Source: Lachnospiraceae bacterium (GTDB lineage Bacteria; Bacillota; Clostridia; Lachnospirales; Lachnospiraceae). From it: a DNA stretch of 64,000 nucleotides. Both the position numbers and the translations under genes were made by a program. Below, one piece after another: positions 7,916 to 18,052 of the stretch. The stretch spans positions 38,050 to 102,049 of the forward strand of contig JAEEJA010000057.1 of the NCBI GenBank assembly GCA_016281605.1. The letters are read 5' to 3'. The notes beneath the pieces are model-generated. The model saw only the letters and a list, made by a program, of their open reading frames with translations. It had not been told where the DNA came from and did not search any database. Position 1 is the stretch's first letter; every line of letters begins with the position of its first letter.

Positions 7916-9406
7916 ATGATCAGAGAAACAGCCACAAGGATAATAGATGAAGGATTAGTTGAGAAGAAGGATCACATAATAGCAGGTGTATCGGGAGGAG
8001 CGGACTCCATGTTTTTGCTTAAATGCCTGGAAGAAGTCCAAAAAATGATACATATTTATATCTATGTGGTTCATATTAACCATGGGATAAGAGGGAAGGA
8101 AGCGGACTTAGATGAAAGCTTCGTGCGTAATTACTGTGCTGAAAGAGGCTTAATTTTTTACTCCTTTAAAGCAGATGTTGTGCAGATTGCTTATGATAAT
8201 AAGCTTAGTGAAGAGGAGGCAGGAAGAAATTATCGTTATAGGTGTTTTGAAAAGGTAAGGGTTGAAATAAGAGAAAAAATAAAGAGTGAAAGCTCTAGAT
8301 CGGATTTAAATATATGCTATCCTATAAAGCTTGCCCTTGCTCACCATATGGATGATCAGGCGGAAACCGTTATATTTCAGCTATTGAGAGGAAGCTCTCT
8401 TAAAGGTCTAACCGGTATGAGCAGGTTGAAAAGTGATGATAGAATGATGATTATACGGCCTTTACTTGATATCAGAAAAAAAGATATAGAGGATACCCTC
8501 AACAAAGAAGGCTTTAAATGGAGGATAGACAGCACCAATGCTGAGAATGATCATTCCAGAAATAAGATTAGAAATAAAGTGATTCCGTATATGGAGCAGG
8601 AAATCCAAAACCAAACCGTTGCTCACATAGCACAGACTGCCCGGGATTTAGCTGAGGTTGACAACTTTTTAGATGATATTACCGAGCAGACCTTTGATAG
8701 AATCGTAAATGTGGAGGATGATAGGATTTCATATGAAGCACAGCGATTTTTAAAAAATCATATAGCCGTGCAGAAGGCTCTTGCTTTGAAGCTTATTGCA
8801 CTTTGTGCAGGAAAGAAGAAGGATATAGGGAGAGAGCATGTAAATATGCTTGTAAAGCTTACGGCTTCGGATACAGGCAAGATGATTTCACTTCCTTATC
8901 ATGTTACAGCTGAAAAAAGCTATGATATGATATATATTTATAATCAAAAGGCCTTTTCTTTGGACTCAAAAGATAGCATTAGAAGTAAAGAAAACATGAT
9001 CCAGGAAATCATATATGAGTATGGAAATCTCAAGAAAGAGAATTCATCCCTTATGGATATAAGCTTCAGAGTAGTAAGAATAAAGGATATAAATCCAAAT
9101 GATTATTTTCGCTTTGAAAAAACGTATTGTATTAAGTACTTTGATTGTGATAAAATAAATGGAATACTTAAATTAAGGTATCCCATGAAGGGGGATTACA
9201 TGTACATCGGTAATGATAAGATTAAGAAACTTAGCAGAGTATTTATCGATGAAAAGGTGCCCCGGGATGAAAGGGAAAAGCTTTTGGTCCTTGCGGACGG
9301 AAATCATGTACTATGGATACCTGATTATGATAAAGTAAGTACCAGGACTTATGTTTCTGAAACTACAAAAAAAATATTATTGGCCGAGATAGGAGGTATA
9401 GCATGA
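7916..9406 (+). CDS. tilS: tRNA(Ile)-lysidine synthase
   Basis: TilS modifies C34 of the CAU-anticodon tRNA-Ile to lysidine, using ATP and lysine. The PP-loop SGGADS is at residues 26-31. The AHHMDDQAET segment and the RPLLDIRKKDIEDTL region are typical of the N-terminal N-type ATP pyrophosphatase domain. The long C-terminal part (about 330-496) corresponds to the substrate-binding and TilS-C domains. The full length of 496 residues fits Firmicutes TilS. Its stop codon overlaps the hpt start (ATGA), so the two are translationally coupled. Confidence 0.95.
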   Translation: MIRETATRIIDEGLVEKKDHIIAGVSGGADSMFLLKCLEEVQKMIHIYIYVVHINHGIRGKEADLDESFVRNYCAERGLIFYSFKADVVQIAYDNKLSEEEAGRNYRYRCFEKVRVEIREKIKSESSRSDLNICYPIKLALAHHMDDQAETVIFQLLRGSSLKGLTGMSRLKSDDRMMIIRPLLDIRKKDIEDTLNKEGFKWRIDSTNAENDHSRNKIRNKVIPYMEQEIQNQTVAHIAQTARDLAEVDNFLDDITEQTFDRIVNVEDDRISYEAQRFLKNHIAVQKALALKLIALCAGKKKDIGREHVNMLVKLTASDTGKMISLPYHVTAEKSYDMIYIYNQKAFSLDSKDSIRSKENMIQEIIYEYGNLKKENSSLMDISFRVVRIKDINPNDYFRFEKTYCIKYFDCDKINGILKLRYPMKGDYMYIGNDKIKKLSRVFIDEKVPRDEREKLLVLADGNHVLWIPDYDKVSTRTYVSETTKKILLAEIGGIA

Positions 9407-9921
9407 GCGATGAAGTAGAAGTTTTAATATCTAAAGAAGAGGTAGAGAAAAAGATTGACAGTCTTGCAAAGCAGATAAATGAAGACTATAAGGATAAGGA
9501 TCTTCATTTAATATGTATTCTCAAAGGAAGTGTTTACTTTGCAACTGCCCTTAGCCAAAGATTAGAGATGCCTGTTACACTGGATTTTGTAAGTGTTTCC
9601 AGTTACGGAAATCAGATGAGTGGTGGAAAACTGGTTGTAAAAAGCGGATTAAATGAAGATATAAAGGACAGACACTGTCTGGTTATAGAGGATATCATAG
9701 ATTCAGGCAATACACTTGCCATGCTTAAGACTAAATTAGAGCAGAAGAAACCGGCTTCGCTAAAGATTTGCACTCTGTTAGATAAGCCTGCAAGACGAGA
9801 GGTGGCTGTTGACGTAGATTATGTAGGTTTTTCCATAGAGGATAAGTTTGTGGTAGGCTGGGGCATGGATTATGCCCAAAAGCACAGAAACCTGCCATAT
9901 ATAGGTTTTATAAAGCAATAA
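9403..9921 (+). CDS. hpt: Hypoxanthine phosphoribosyltransferase
   Basis: This purine salvage enzyme converts hypoxanthine or guanine plus PRPP to IMP or GMP. The 172 residues contain the PRPP-binding signature VIEDIIDSGNTL (about 88-99), the LKGSVYFA loop near the N-terminus and the VGWGMDYA region near the C-terminus. The AGGAGG ribosome site lies inside the end of tilS. The tilS-hpt-ftsH order is a well-known Firmicutes arrangement. Confidence 0.96.
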   Translation: MSDEVEVLISKEEVEKKIDSLAKQINEDYKDKDLHLICILKGSVYFATALSQRLEMPVTLDFVSVSSYGNQMSGGKLVVKSGLNEDIKDRHCLVIEDIIDSGNTLAMLKTKLEQKKPASLKICTLLDKPARREVAVDVDYVGFSIEDKFVVGWGMDYAQKHRNLPYIGFIKQ

Positions 9922-9949
9922 TGATAATTTTTGGAGGAAAGAAAGTAAT

Positions 9950-11797
<1,848 letters not shown>

Positions 11798-12039
11798 TTA
11801 TTTGAGATTATTAATATATATATGGTAATTATGACTCGTAAAGTGGTTTATGAAAGGTGATTTTTGGACAAATTAACTAAAAGCATTTGTTTTTATATAA
11901 AAAATGCACAAAAAATATATAAAATTTTTTTCATGTTTATGCACACTTACGAAGGGTTTATGGGTATACTAACACATGTAAACCCCAATACATTATATAG
12001 TTTTTGCTACACCCCATAAGTAACAAAAATACCTTCTCC
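11798..12039 (+). other. Long AT-rich intergenic region, possible structured RNA
   Basis: There is no open reading frame with a ribosome site here. The stretch is AT-rich up to about 11940. It then holds several self-complementary segments: GGGTTTA near 11955 with TAAACCC near 11980, and TTATGGG with CCCATAA near 12015. These are followed directly by a strong terminator. Either this is the 3' untranslated end of the ftsH transcript, or a small RNA starts here. No clear promoter was found. Confidence 0.35.
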
Positions 12040-12080
12040 AAAAGAGGCATGACTCCCCGGTTGTGTCTCTTTTATTTTTT
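12040..12080 (+). terminator. Terminator downstream of ftsH
   Basis: A 14-bp stem, AAAAGAGGCATGAC against GTTGTGTCTCTTTT with three G-U pairs, has a TCCCCG loop followed by ATTTTTTT. It is the first terminator after ftsH, 240 nt past its stop. Confidence 0.85.
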
Positions 12081-12207
12081 TCGGCGTTTATGCGGGTTTG
12101 CGGACTTTTAGTCTTATTTTTTAACCTTAAAAATGGATGGATTTATATGATTTGGTCCTCTTTTTTTTTAATTCAGGGCATATATCATGGATAAATTAAA
12201 CAGATAA

Positions 12208-12236
12208 TTGAAATTTCATTACAAAGGTGCTATAAT
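12208..12236 (+). promoter_or_regulatory. Promoter of the SEC-C gene
   Basis: TTGAAA, 17 bp and TATAAT lie about 110 bp before the start codon, leaving an untranslated leader of about 100 nt. Confidence 0.78.
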
Positions 12237-12244
12237 ACGAAAGT

Positions 12245-12308
12245 CTGCCACGTAAGCCGGCAGGAATCGAAGCGGTTATAGGTATTTTATACTTTATATT
12301 TTCCGCTT
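12245..12308 (+). other. Structured leader of the SEC-C transcript
   Basis: Two hairpins follow the promoter: CTGCC/GGCAG close to the predicted transcript start, then AAGCGG/CCGCTT spanning about 39 nt. Neither is followed by a T-run. They may stabilise the mRNA or act in regulation; no known riboswitch class was recognised. Confidence 0.4.
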
Positions 12309-12342
12309 TACATAAGTATCAATTAACTTTATGGAGGGATTT

Positions 12343-12852
12343 ATGAGTTTATTACATGAGTGGCGTGAATATGCATATGGTGTAGATTTCAAGTCTAAAG
12401 CAGGTGAAGCTATCTGGGATAAGTACTTTAAAGAAGAAAAAGCTATATATGAGGATCTTCTCTCAAGACCGAATGATGTTGAGAGCGGAACTGTTAAGGA
12501 GTTGGCTGAAAAGTACGGCATGGAATTAAAGTACATGGCAGGTTTCTTAGATGGTATTAATGACAGCTTGAAAGAGCCAAATGATATAGAAAACATGGAC
12601 GAAAACACAGAGGTTAAGCTCCCTATAGATTTAGAAAAGCTTTATTACAATATGGTCGGAGCAAAGGCTGACTGGCTATATGAGATGAAAGTATGGGACA
12701 CACTTCTTTCCGAAGAGAAGAGAAAGGAATTGTACAAGGAGCAGAAAAAGTCCGGAACTATTGTTAAAGAGCAGAAGGTAGGACGAAATGACCCATGTCC
12801 TTGTGGCAGCGGTAAAAAATATAAATTCTGCTGTGGAAGAAATGCTAATTGA
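12343..12852 (+). CDS. SEC-C motif protein
   Basis: This is a protein of 169 residues ending in a SEC-C zinc-binding motif, [19 protein letters not shown]. The motif was first described at the SecA C-terminus, where it binds zinc and contacts SecB or ribosomes. The first about 120 residues are mainly helical and acidic, with no recognised enzyme domain. The start is MSLLHEW; an ATG four codons upstream contains the GGAGG ribosome site and is excluded. Its role is unknown. It has its own promoter, and its stop codon overlaps the -35 box of the next promoter. Confidence 0.82.
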   Translation: MSLLHEWREYAYGVDFKSKAGEAIWDKYFKEEKAIYEDLLSRPNDVESGTVKELAEKYGMELKYMAGFLDGINDSLKEPNDIENMDENTEVKLPIDLEKLYYNMVGAKADWLYEMKVWDTLLSEEKRKELYKEQKKSGTIVKEQKVGRNDPCPCGSGKKYKFCCGRNAN

Positions 12853-12877
12853 CAAAATATGTTTTCGTTGTTAAAAT
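12849..12877 (+). promoter_or_regulatory. Promoter of ilvN
   Basis: A perfect TTGACA, 17 bp and TAAAAT overlap the stop codon of the SEC-C gene. The predicted transcript starts near 12884, giving ilvN a leader of about 165 nt. Confidence 0.72.
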
Positions 12878-12912
12878 TTTAGGATAAATGTTTTGAATGG
12901 ATGGAGGAGAAT

Positions 12913-12972
12913 ATGAAAAATCACACTGATGTGATGATTTTTCATATGGCTATTTGCGCCGGGCTCAAATAG
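12913..12972 (+). CDS. Possible 19-residue leader peptide of ilvN
   Basis: A short reading frame begins with ATG three bases after a strong GGAGGAGA ribosome site and encodes MKNHTDVMIFHMAICAGLK. It lies wholly inside the ilvN leader, and its codons cover two hairpins. It contains Val, Ile, Ile and Leu codons, but not in a run as in classical branched-chain attenuators, and no terminator hairpin follows. It could therefore regulate by ribosome position, or simply be a chance frame created by a structured element. No homologue can be checked here. Confidence 0.35.
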   Translation: MKNHTDVMIFHMAICAGLK

Positions 12973-13032
12973 CATTTAATCCGACACGAGAATTTGAGAT
13001 TCTCGTGTGGTGCCTCACACTATGTGCTCGGC
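12949..13032 (+). promoter_or_regulatory. Candidate pseudoknotted leader RNA of ilvN (copy A)
   Basis: Hairpin I (GCTATTTG/CAAATAGC) has the loop cGCCGGGCt. Hairpin II is CCGACACGAGAA...TTCTCGTGTGG (12981-13010). Then GCTCGGC (13026-13032) is complementary to the loop of hairpin I and ends two bases before the GGAGG of ilvN. A second copy with the same layout lies before cysW. The same stretch is flanked by a 10-bp direct repeat (ATGGAGGAGA). A regulatory RNA acting on translation is the favoured reading; a small inserted palindromic element is the alternative. Confidence 0.5.
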
Positions 13033-13049
13033 ATGGAGGAGACGTTAGT

Positions 13050-13562
13050 ATGGAAGAGAAAAAAAAGGTTCTTTCTATATTGGTTGACAATACAGCAGGT
13101 GTGCTTAGTCGTGTTTCAGGTCTTTTCAGTAGACGTGGATATAACATAAGCAGTCTTACCGTAGGAGAAACAGAAAATCCAAAGTTTTCCAGAATGACTG
13201 TTGTAGCTTATGGAGATGATCAGATACTCGATCAGATTAAGAAGCAGTTAGAAAAGCTTGAAGATGTAAAAAGTGTTATAGAGCTTAAGGATGGACACTC
13301 TGTTACCAGAGAGCTCGTGCTTATAACTATAGCGATTCCACCCGAGAGACGCGTGGAAATTACAGCTCTTGTAGAGACATTTAGAGCAAATATTGTAGAT
13401 GTTGAGATTGATTCTGTTATGATAGAGCTTACAGGTAATCAGACTAAGATCAATGCATTTATAAGATTGTTAGATAACTATGAGATACTTGAACTTGTTC
13501 GTACAGGTATCGCAGGACTCGGAAGAGGTACCGAGAGCATGATGGACAGCATTAGTGAATAA
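13050..13562 (+). CDS. ilvN: Acetolactate synthase small (regulatory) subunit
   Basis: This is the regulatory subunit of acetohydroxyacid synthase, which senses valine and activates the catalytic subunit in branched-chain amino acid synthesis. The N-terminal ACT domain (about 5-80) contains DNTAGVLSRVSGLFSRRGYNI, split here as DNTAGVLSRV and SGLFSRRGYNI, and the second ACT-like domain covers about 80-165. The length of 170 residues is normal. The ATG lies 10 bp after GGAGG; the reading frame is open upstream, but that part is leader RNA. The large subunit ilvB is not adjacent. ilvC follows after 88 bp. Confidence 0.94.
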   Translation: MEEKKKVLSILVDNTAGVLSRVSGLFSRRGYNISSLTVGETENPKFSRMTVVAYGDDQILDQIKKQLEKLEDVKSVIELKDGHSVTRELVLITIAIPPERRVEITALVETFRANIVDVEIDSVMIELTGNQTKINAFIRLLDNYEILELVRTGIAGLGRGTESMMDSISE

Positions 13563-13602
13563 ATAAATCTTTATTCCGAGATTGGATATGGATTGGTTTT
13601 GA

Positions 13603-14673
<1,071 letters not shown>

Positions 14674-14721
14674 TCAAGTGTGATATACCAGATACTTAAG
14701 ATAATTAATATTGACTTTATT

Positions 14722-14752
14722 AAGAGGCTGATGATTCATCAGCCTCTTTGTG
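14722..14752 (+). terminator. Terminator-like palindrome after ilvC
   Basis: AAGAGGCTGATGA and TCATCAGCCTCTT form a 13-bp perfect palindrome around one central base. The T-run on the plus strand is short (CTTTG), so termination may be partial and some transcription may continue into the dehydrogenase gene. Confidence 0.65.
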
Positions 14753-14829
14753 CAGTTTACGCACCATGAGCGTTAAAGACTCGCCTACGAGTCTTAATCG
14801 AAGGGTAAAAGTGTGAAAAGGAGGGTGTT

Positions 14830-15804
14830 ATGAAAGCCGTTATATTGGAAGCAAATATAGTAAATGAAGGCGGAGAGTTTAGTTGGGCTCCTTTTGAGAA
14901 AAATTGTGAATTTGTGGTTTATGAAGGAACTACAGAGGAAAATAAGTGGGAAAGAATGGAGGGAGCAGAGGCTGTCCTCGCCAATAAGCTTATAATGGAT
15001 GAAGAGGTTTTTGAAAGATTCCCACAGATAAAGTATGTGGGAGTCTGCGCAACCGGCTATAATAACGTAGATTTAGAAGCAGCAAAAAGACACGGAGTTA
15101 CTGTGTCATACGTACCTGCCTACTCAACAGAATCTGTAACTCAACACACATGGGCGCTGATTCTGTCAGCCTGTTGCGATCTTACCAGGCATGATAACAG
15201 CGTAAAATCAGGGGATTGGATAAGAAAAAGCTCATTTTGTTATCAATTAAATCCCATATTGCAGCTTTCAGGCAGAACCCTCGGAGTATACGGTTTTGGA
15301 AACATAGGGCGCGCAGTAGCAAAAGTAGCTTTAAGCTTTGGTATGAAGGTTTTGGTTTTTACCAGGCATCCTTCAAAGTACAGCTCTTATGCCAAGGAAA
15401 ACGAAAATCTTATATTTACTGATGAAAAAACACTTTTCACTCAATCCGATATAATAAGCTTTCATGTTCCGCTAACAAAAGAGACCACCCACCTTGTTAA
15501 CAAGGAACATATATCCCTCATGAAGGATGGAGTAATCATAATAAATGTATCCCGAGGCCAAATAGTAGAAGAAAAATCCCTACGGGAAGCTTTAGATAAC
15601 GGGAAGGTACGCTTCGCAGCTCTTGATGTAATCTCAGCTGAACCCATGAAAGAAGATAACCCGCTTATAGGTGCACCAAATATTATCATAACCCCCCACA
15701 TCGCATGGTTAGGAGACATATCCAGAAAACGCCTTATAGACACCATAGCACTCAACTTAAACGCTTATCTCGAAGGCAATCCGCAGAATGTCGTATCTGT
15801 ATAA
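14830..15804 (+). CDS. D-2-hydroxyacid dehydrogenase (hydroxypyruvate reductase-like)
   Basis: This is an NAD(P)-dependent oxidoreductase of 324 residues of the 2-hydroxyacid dehydrogenase family. The Rossmann motif is VYGFGNIGRAVAK (about 156-168). The catalytic Arg lies in NVSRGQIVEE, Glu in SAEPMKEDNPL and His in ITPHIAWLG. The family reduces glyoxylate, hydroxypyruvate or other 2-keto acids; the exact substrate is not determinable here. AGGAGGG precedes the ATG at 6 bp. A hairpin (AAGACTCG/CGAGTCTT) lies in its leader. It could be transcribed by read-through from ilvC. Confidence 0.88.
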   Translation: MKAVILEANIVNEGGEFSWAPFEKNCEFVVYEGTTEENKWERMEGAEAVLANKLIMDEEVFERFPQIKYVGVCATGYNNVDLEAAKRHGVTVSYVPAYSTESVTQHTWALILSACCDLTRHDNSVKSGDWIRKSSFCYQLNPILQLSGRTLGVYGFGNIGRAVAKVALSFGMKVLVFTRHPSKYSSYAKENENLIFTDEKTLFTQSDIISFHVPLTKETTHLVNKEHISLMKDGVIIINVSRGQIVEEKSLREALDNGKVRFAALDVISAEPMKEDNPLIGAPNIIITPHIAWLGDISRKRLIDTIALNLNAYLEGNPQNVVSV

Positions 15805-15853
15805 GGTTGATATAAGACCCAAACCTAAGCTCAAACCCAGCTTCAACGTACTC

Positions 15854-15882
15854 TTTACATTCATTGCAAATAATGTTATAAT
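15854..15882 (+). promoter_or_regulatory. Promoter of the secreted protein / glyQS / proS gene string
   Basis: TTTACA, 17 bp and TATAAT precede a leader of about 120 nt. The leader begins with a GCATTTTT/AAAAATGC hairpin. This is the only good promoter seen before the closely spaced genes up to the arylsulfotransferase. Confidence 0.72.
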
Positions 15883-15955
15883 TGCCGAGTATGCATTTTT
15901 CTCTGTATAAGAAAAAATGCAAATATAATCTAAGAAAAGGAGGATTCCCCAAACC

Positions 15956-16012
15956 TTGAAAACAACTGTTAATCCGAGCTTCAGGGTTCATAATTTGTTG
16001 GGGTATATCTGA
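15956..16012 (+). CDS. Possible 18-residue upstream reading frame
   Basis: A TTG-initiated frame encodes MKTTVNPSFRVHNLLGYI, and its TGA directly abuts the ATG of the next gene. It is the first frame after a strong AAGGAGG site, although the spacing of 12 bp is long. The GGGG in front of the downstream ATG is complementary to CCCCAA just after that AAGGAGG, so translation of this frame could open the downstream start. This is a weak call from sequence alone. Confidence 0.3.
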   Translation: MKTTVNPSFRVHNLLGYI

Positions 16013-18022
16013 ATGAAAACAAAGAAATTTAGTAGTGTTTTATCGATTGTATTGGCACTTACGCTTGTTATAGGTCTTATAAATCCTGTAAGCACAAGTG
16101 CAGAAGAAGCAAAGAAGTTAATCGTCTGGGTAGCAGTTGACTCCCTTGGCGAAAAGAATGAAACCGATAACGAAGTGGTTTTGGATAAGACCGCAGTCCT
16201 TGTAAATGATGGGGATACAGCTGAAGATGCTATAAAATCAGCTCTTGAAAACAATAAAATCGAACTTGATGCTTCAAGTTCTGATTACGGAACATTTATA
16301 AACGGAATCGGAGGCGTGGCAACTCCTTCAGACTACTCTAAGTATTGGAATTTCTGTGTTAATAATACAGTAGCTGAAGTCGGTATAAGTGGTTATACAT
16401 TGAGTAACGGAGATGAGATTTCTCTTCTTTTCGAGGGTTACCCTACTGAGTATACTGAAGCTGAATGCTTTACAAACAAAGAAAAGTCCATAGATGTAGA
16501 TAAAGAAAAGGAAGTTGTTAATCAGGCAACTAAAGCTAATGGAATCATAGAAGATGCGACATATCAAAAGTATTATGCAGATTTTACACCGGGTATAACA
16601 GATGATTTAAAGCCTGTTGTTGATCTCATACGTGCAGGTTATGACAATCCTGATTTTTATAATAAAGTATTTAAGAAGGTTGACAAAGCTCTTAAGGAGA
16701 TAGCTCACTACGGAGCAACCAAGTATAGTATAGTTGGTTATAGCGGAGAAACAGAGGATGCAGTACTTACATTGTCATCGCTTAGAATTTCAGATCTTGC
16801 AAAGCTTGTTATGTTTATAACAGCATGCGGAAGAGATGCAGCGGATATTAACGGACTAAACCTCATTCCTTATCTTACAGATAAAGCTAAGTACGAAAAA
16901 GAGGTTAATGGTGAGCAGTATTACAGTGCATATTCAGTAGCAGGCATGATATTACTTGCGCTTGATTGCGCTAATTATCAGATTCCTGATGACGAATATG
17001 ATATAGAAAAATTCCCTAAAGGGTTTGTAACTAAAAAGAAGCTTGTAGAAGATCTTGTTGCTGATATGGATAAGCAGATTGATATAGCAGTACAGTGGTC
17101 AAGTCCTGACGGAGCAGCTATGACAGTTACTCCACTTGCTCCTTACCTTAGTAAAGAGAAGTATGATGAACTTGGCATGGATATAAGCTATGAAGAGTTG
17201 TTAGATAAAGTAGAGTTTATATTTGATTATCTTGCAAAAGCACAGAGTAACAAAAACGGTGGATATGCAGGCTTTGGAACAGACAGTAATCCATGGACTC
17301 TTGCTCAGTGTATGACAGCATTTGCGGTTTGCGGTATAGACGGCCTTGGAATTGAATCTTCTGAGAGAGGACTTATAAAGAACGGTCATACCTTCCTTGA
17401 AAATGCAGCTTCATTCGTAGACTTCAAGATAGAAAGCGAGCCACTTGTAAACGAAGATTTAATGTCTTTTGATCCTACACAGCTTGTTATGGGTATAAGT
17501 GCATCACTTAGAGCATATTACGGAGAATCAAGCTTCTACGATATGCTCAATGCTGAAAATATCGTAGAGGATTACGACGGAGTCCTTGATGATCCAAATC
17601 CAAGCGAAGGAAATCCTGATGATACCGGAAAGACTACTCCTACAGTACCTACTCAGGGGGCAGTAGCTAAGCCGGTTACAGTAGCTACAACACCTGCTGT
17701 TACAACAGCAGTTAAAGCAACAGGCCTTGGCAATACAAAGACTTTAAAGCTTTCAAGCACATCTTTCTCACTTAAAGCAGGAAAGAGTAAGAAGGTTACA
17801 TACAAGGTAACTAAGGTAGATTCCTCTAAGGATGCAGATAAGGTATCCGTAAAGGTAGCTAAAAAGTTCAAAAAATACGTAAAGGTAACCCACAAGGCTA
17901 AGAAGAAGACTATAACAATCAAGCTTAAGAAGAATGCTAAAAAGCTTTCAAAGGGAACAGTTATTAAGATTACTGTAACATCCGGTGCAGTAAGTAAAAA
18001 AATAAAAGTAAAAGTAAAATAG
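16013..18022 (+). CDS. Secreted DUF4430 / alpha-toroid protein, transcobalamin-like architecture
   Basis: This exported protein has 669 residues. A signal peptide (about 1-30) is followed by a DUF4430 domain (about 36-145; SKYWNFCVNNTVAEVGISGY), the fold family that includes the beta-domain of transcobalamin and intrinsic factor. A helical region follows (about 185-505) with prenyltransferase-like repeats such as QSNKNGGYAGFGTDSNPW. A Pro/Thr-rich linker leads to a very Lys-rich C-terminal Ig-like module (about 575-669), possibly binding the anionic cell wall. Vertebrate cobalamin carriers combine the same two folds in the opposite order, so binding of a corrinoid or similar ligand is a hypothesis. 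The ribosome site is weak (GGGG), and the upstream small frame may be coupled to it. Confidence 0.75.
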   Translation: MKTKKFSSVLSIVLALTLVIGLINPVSTSAEEAKKLIVWVAVDSLGEKNETDNEVVLDKTAVLVNDGDTAEDAIKSALENNKIELDASSSDYGTFINGIGGVATPSDYSKYWNFCVNNTVAEVGISGYTLSNGDEISLLFEGYPTEYTEAECFTNKEKSIDVDKEKEVVNQATKANGIIEDATYQKYYADFTPGITDDLKPVVDLIRAGYDNPDFYNKVFKKVDKALKEIAHYGATKYSIVGYSGETEDAVLTLSSLRISDLAKLVMFITACGRDAADINGLNLIPYLTDKAKYEKEVNGEQYYSAYSVAGMILLALDCANYQIPDDEYDIEKFPKGFVTKKKLVEDLVADMDKQIDIAVQWSSPDGAAMTVTPLAPYLSKEKYDELGMDISYEELLDKVEFIFDYLAKAQSNKNGGYAGFGTDSNPWTLAQCMTAFAVCGIDGLGIESSERGLIKNGHTFLENAASFVDFKIESEPLVNEDLMSFDPTQLVMGISASLRAYYGESSFYDMLNAENIVEDYDGVLDDPNPSEGNPDDTGKTTPTVPTQGAVAKPVTVATTPAVTTAVKATGLGNTKTLKLSSTSFSLKAGKSKKVTYKVTKVDSSKDADKVSVKVAKKFKKYVKVTHKAKKKTITIKLKKNAKKLSKGTVIKITVTSGAVSKKIKVKVK

Positions 18023-18052
18023 CAATTTGCTAAACATGGAGGAAAAACAAAC

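Noticed and set aside
12954..13049. N-terminal extension of IlvN
   Set aside because: The extra codons lie in the hairpins of the leader RNA, the frame has no ribosome site there, and IlvN normally starts at the ACT domain.
15883..16012. T-box leader for the glyQS/proS gene string
   Set aside because: No specifier stem or T-box antiterminator sequence was seen here, nor in the short gaps before glyQS and proS.
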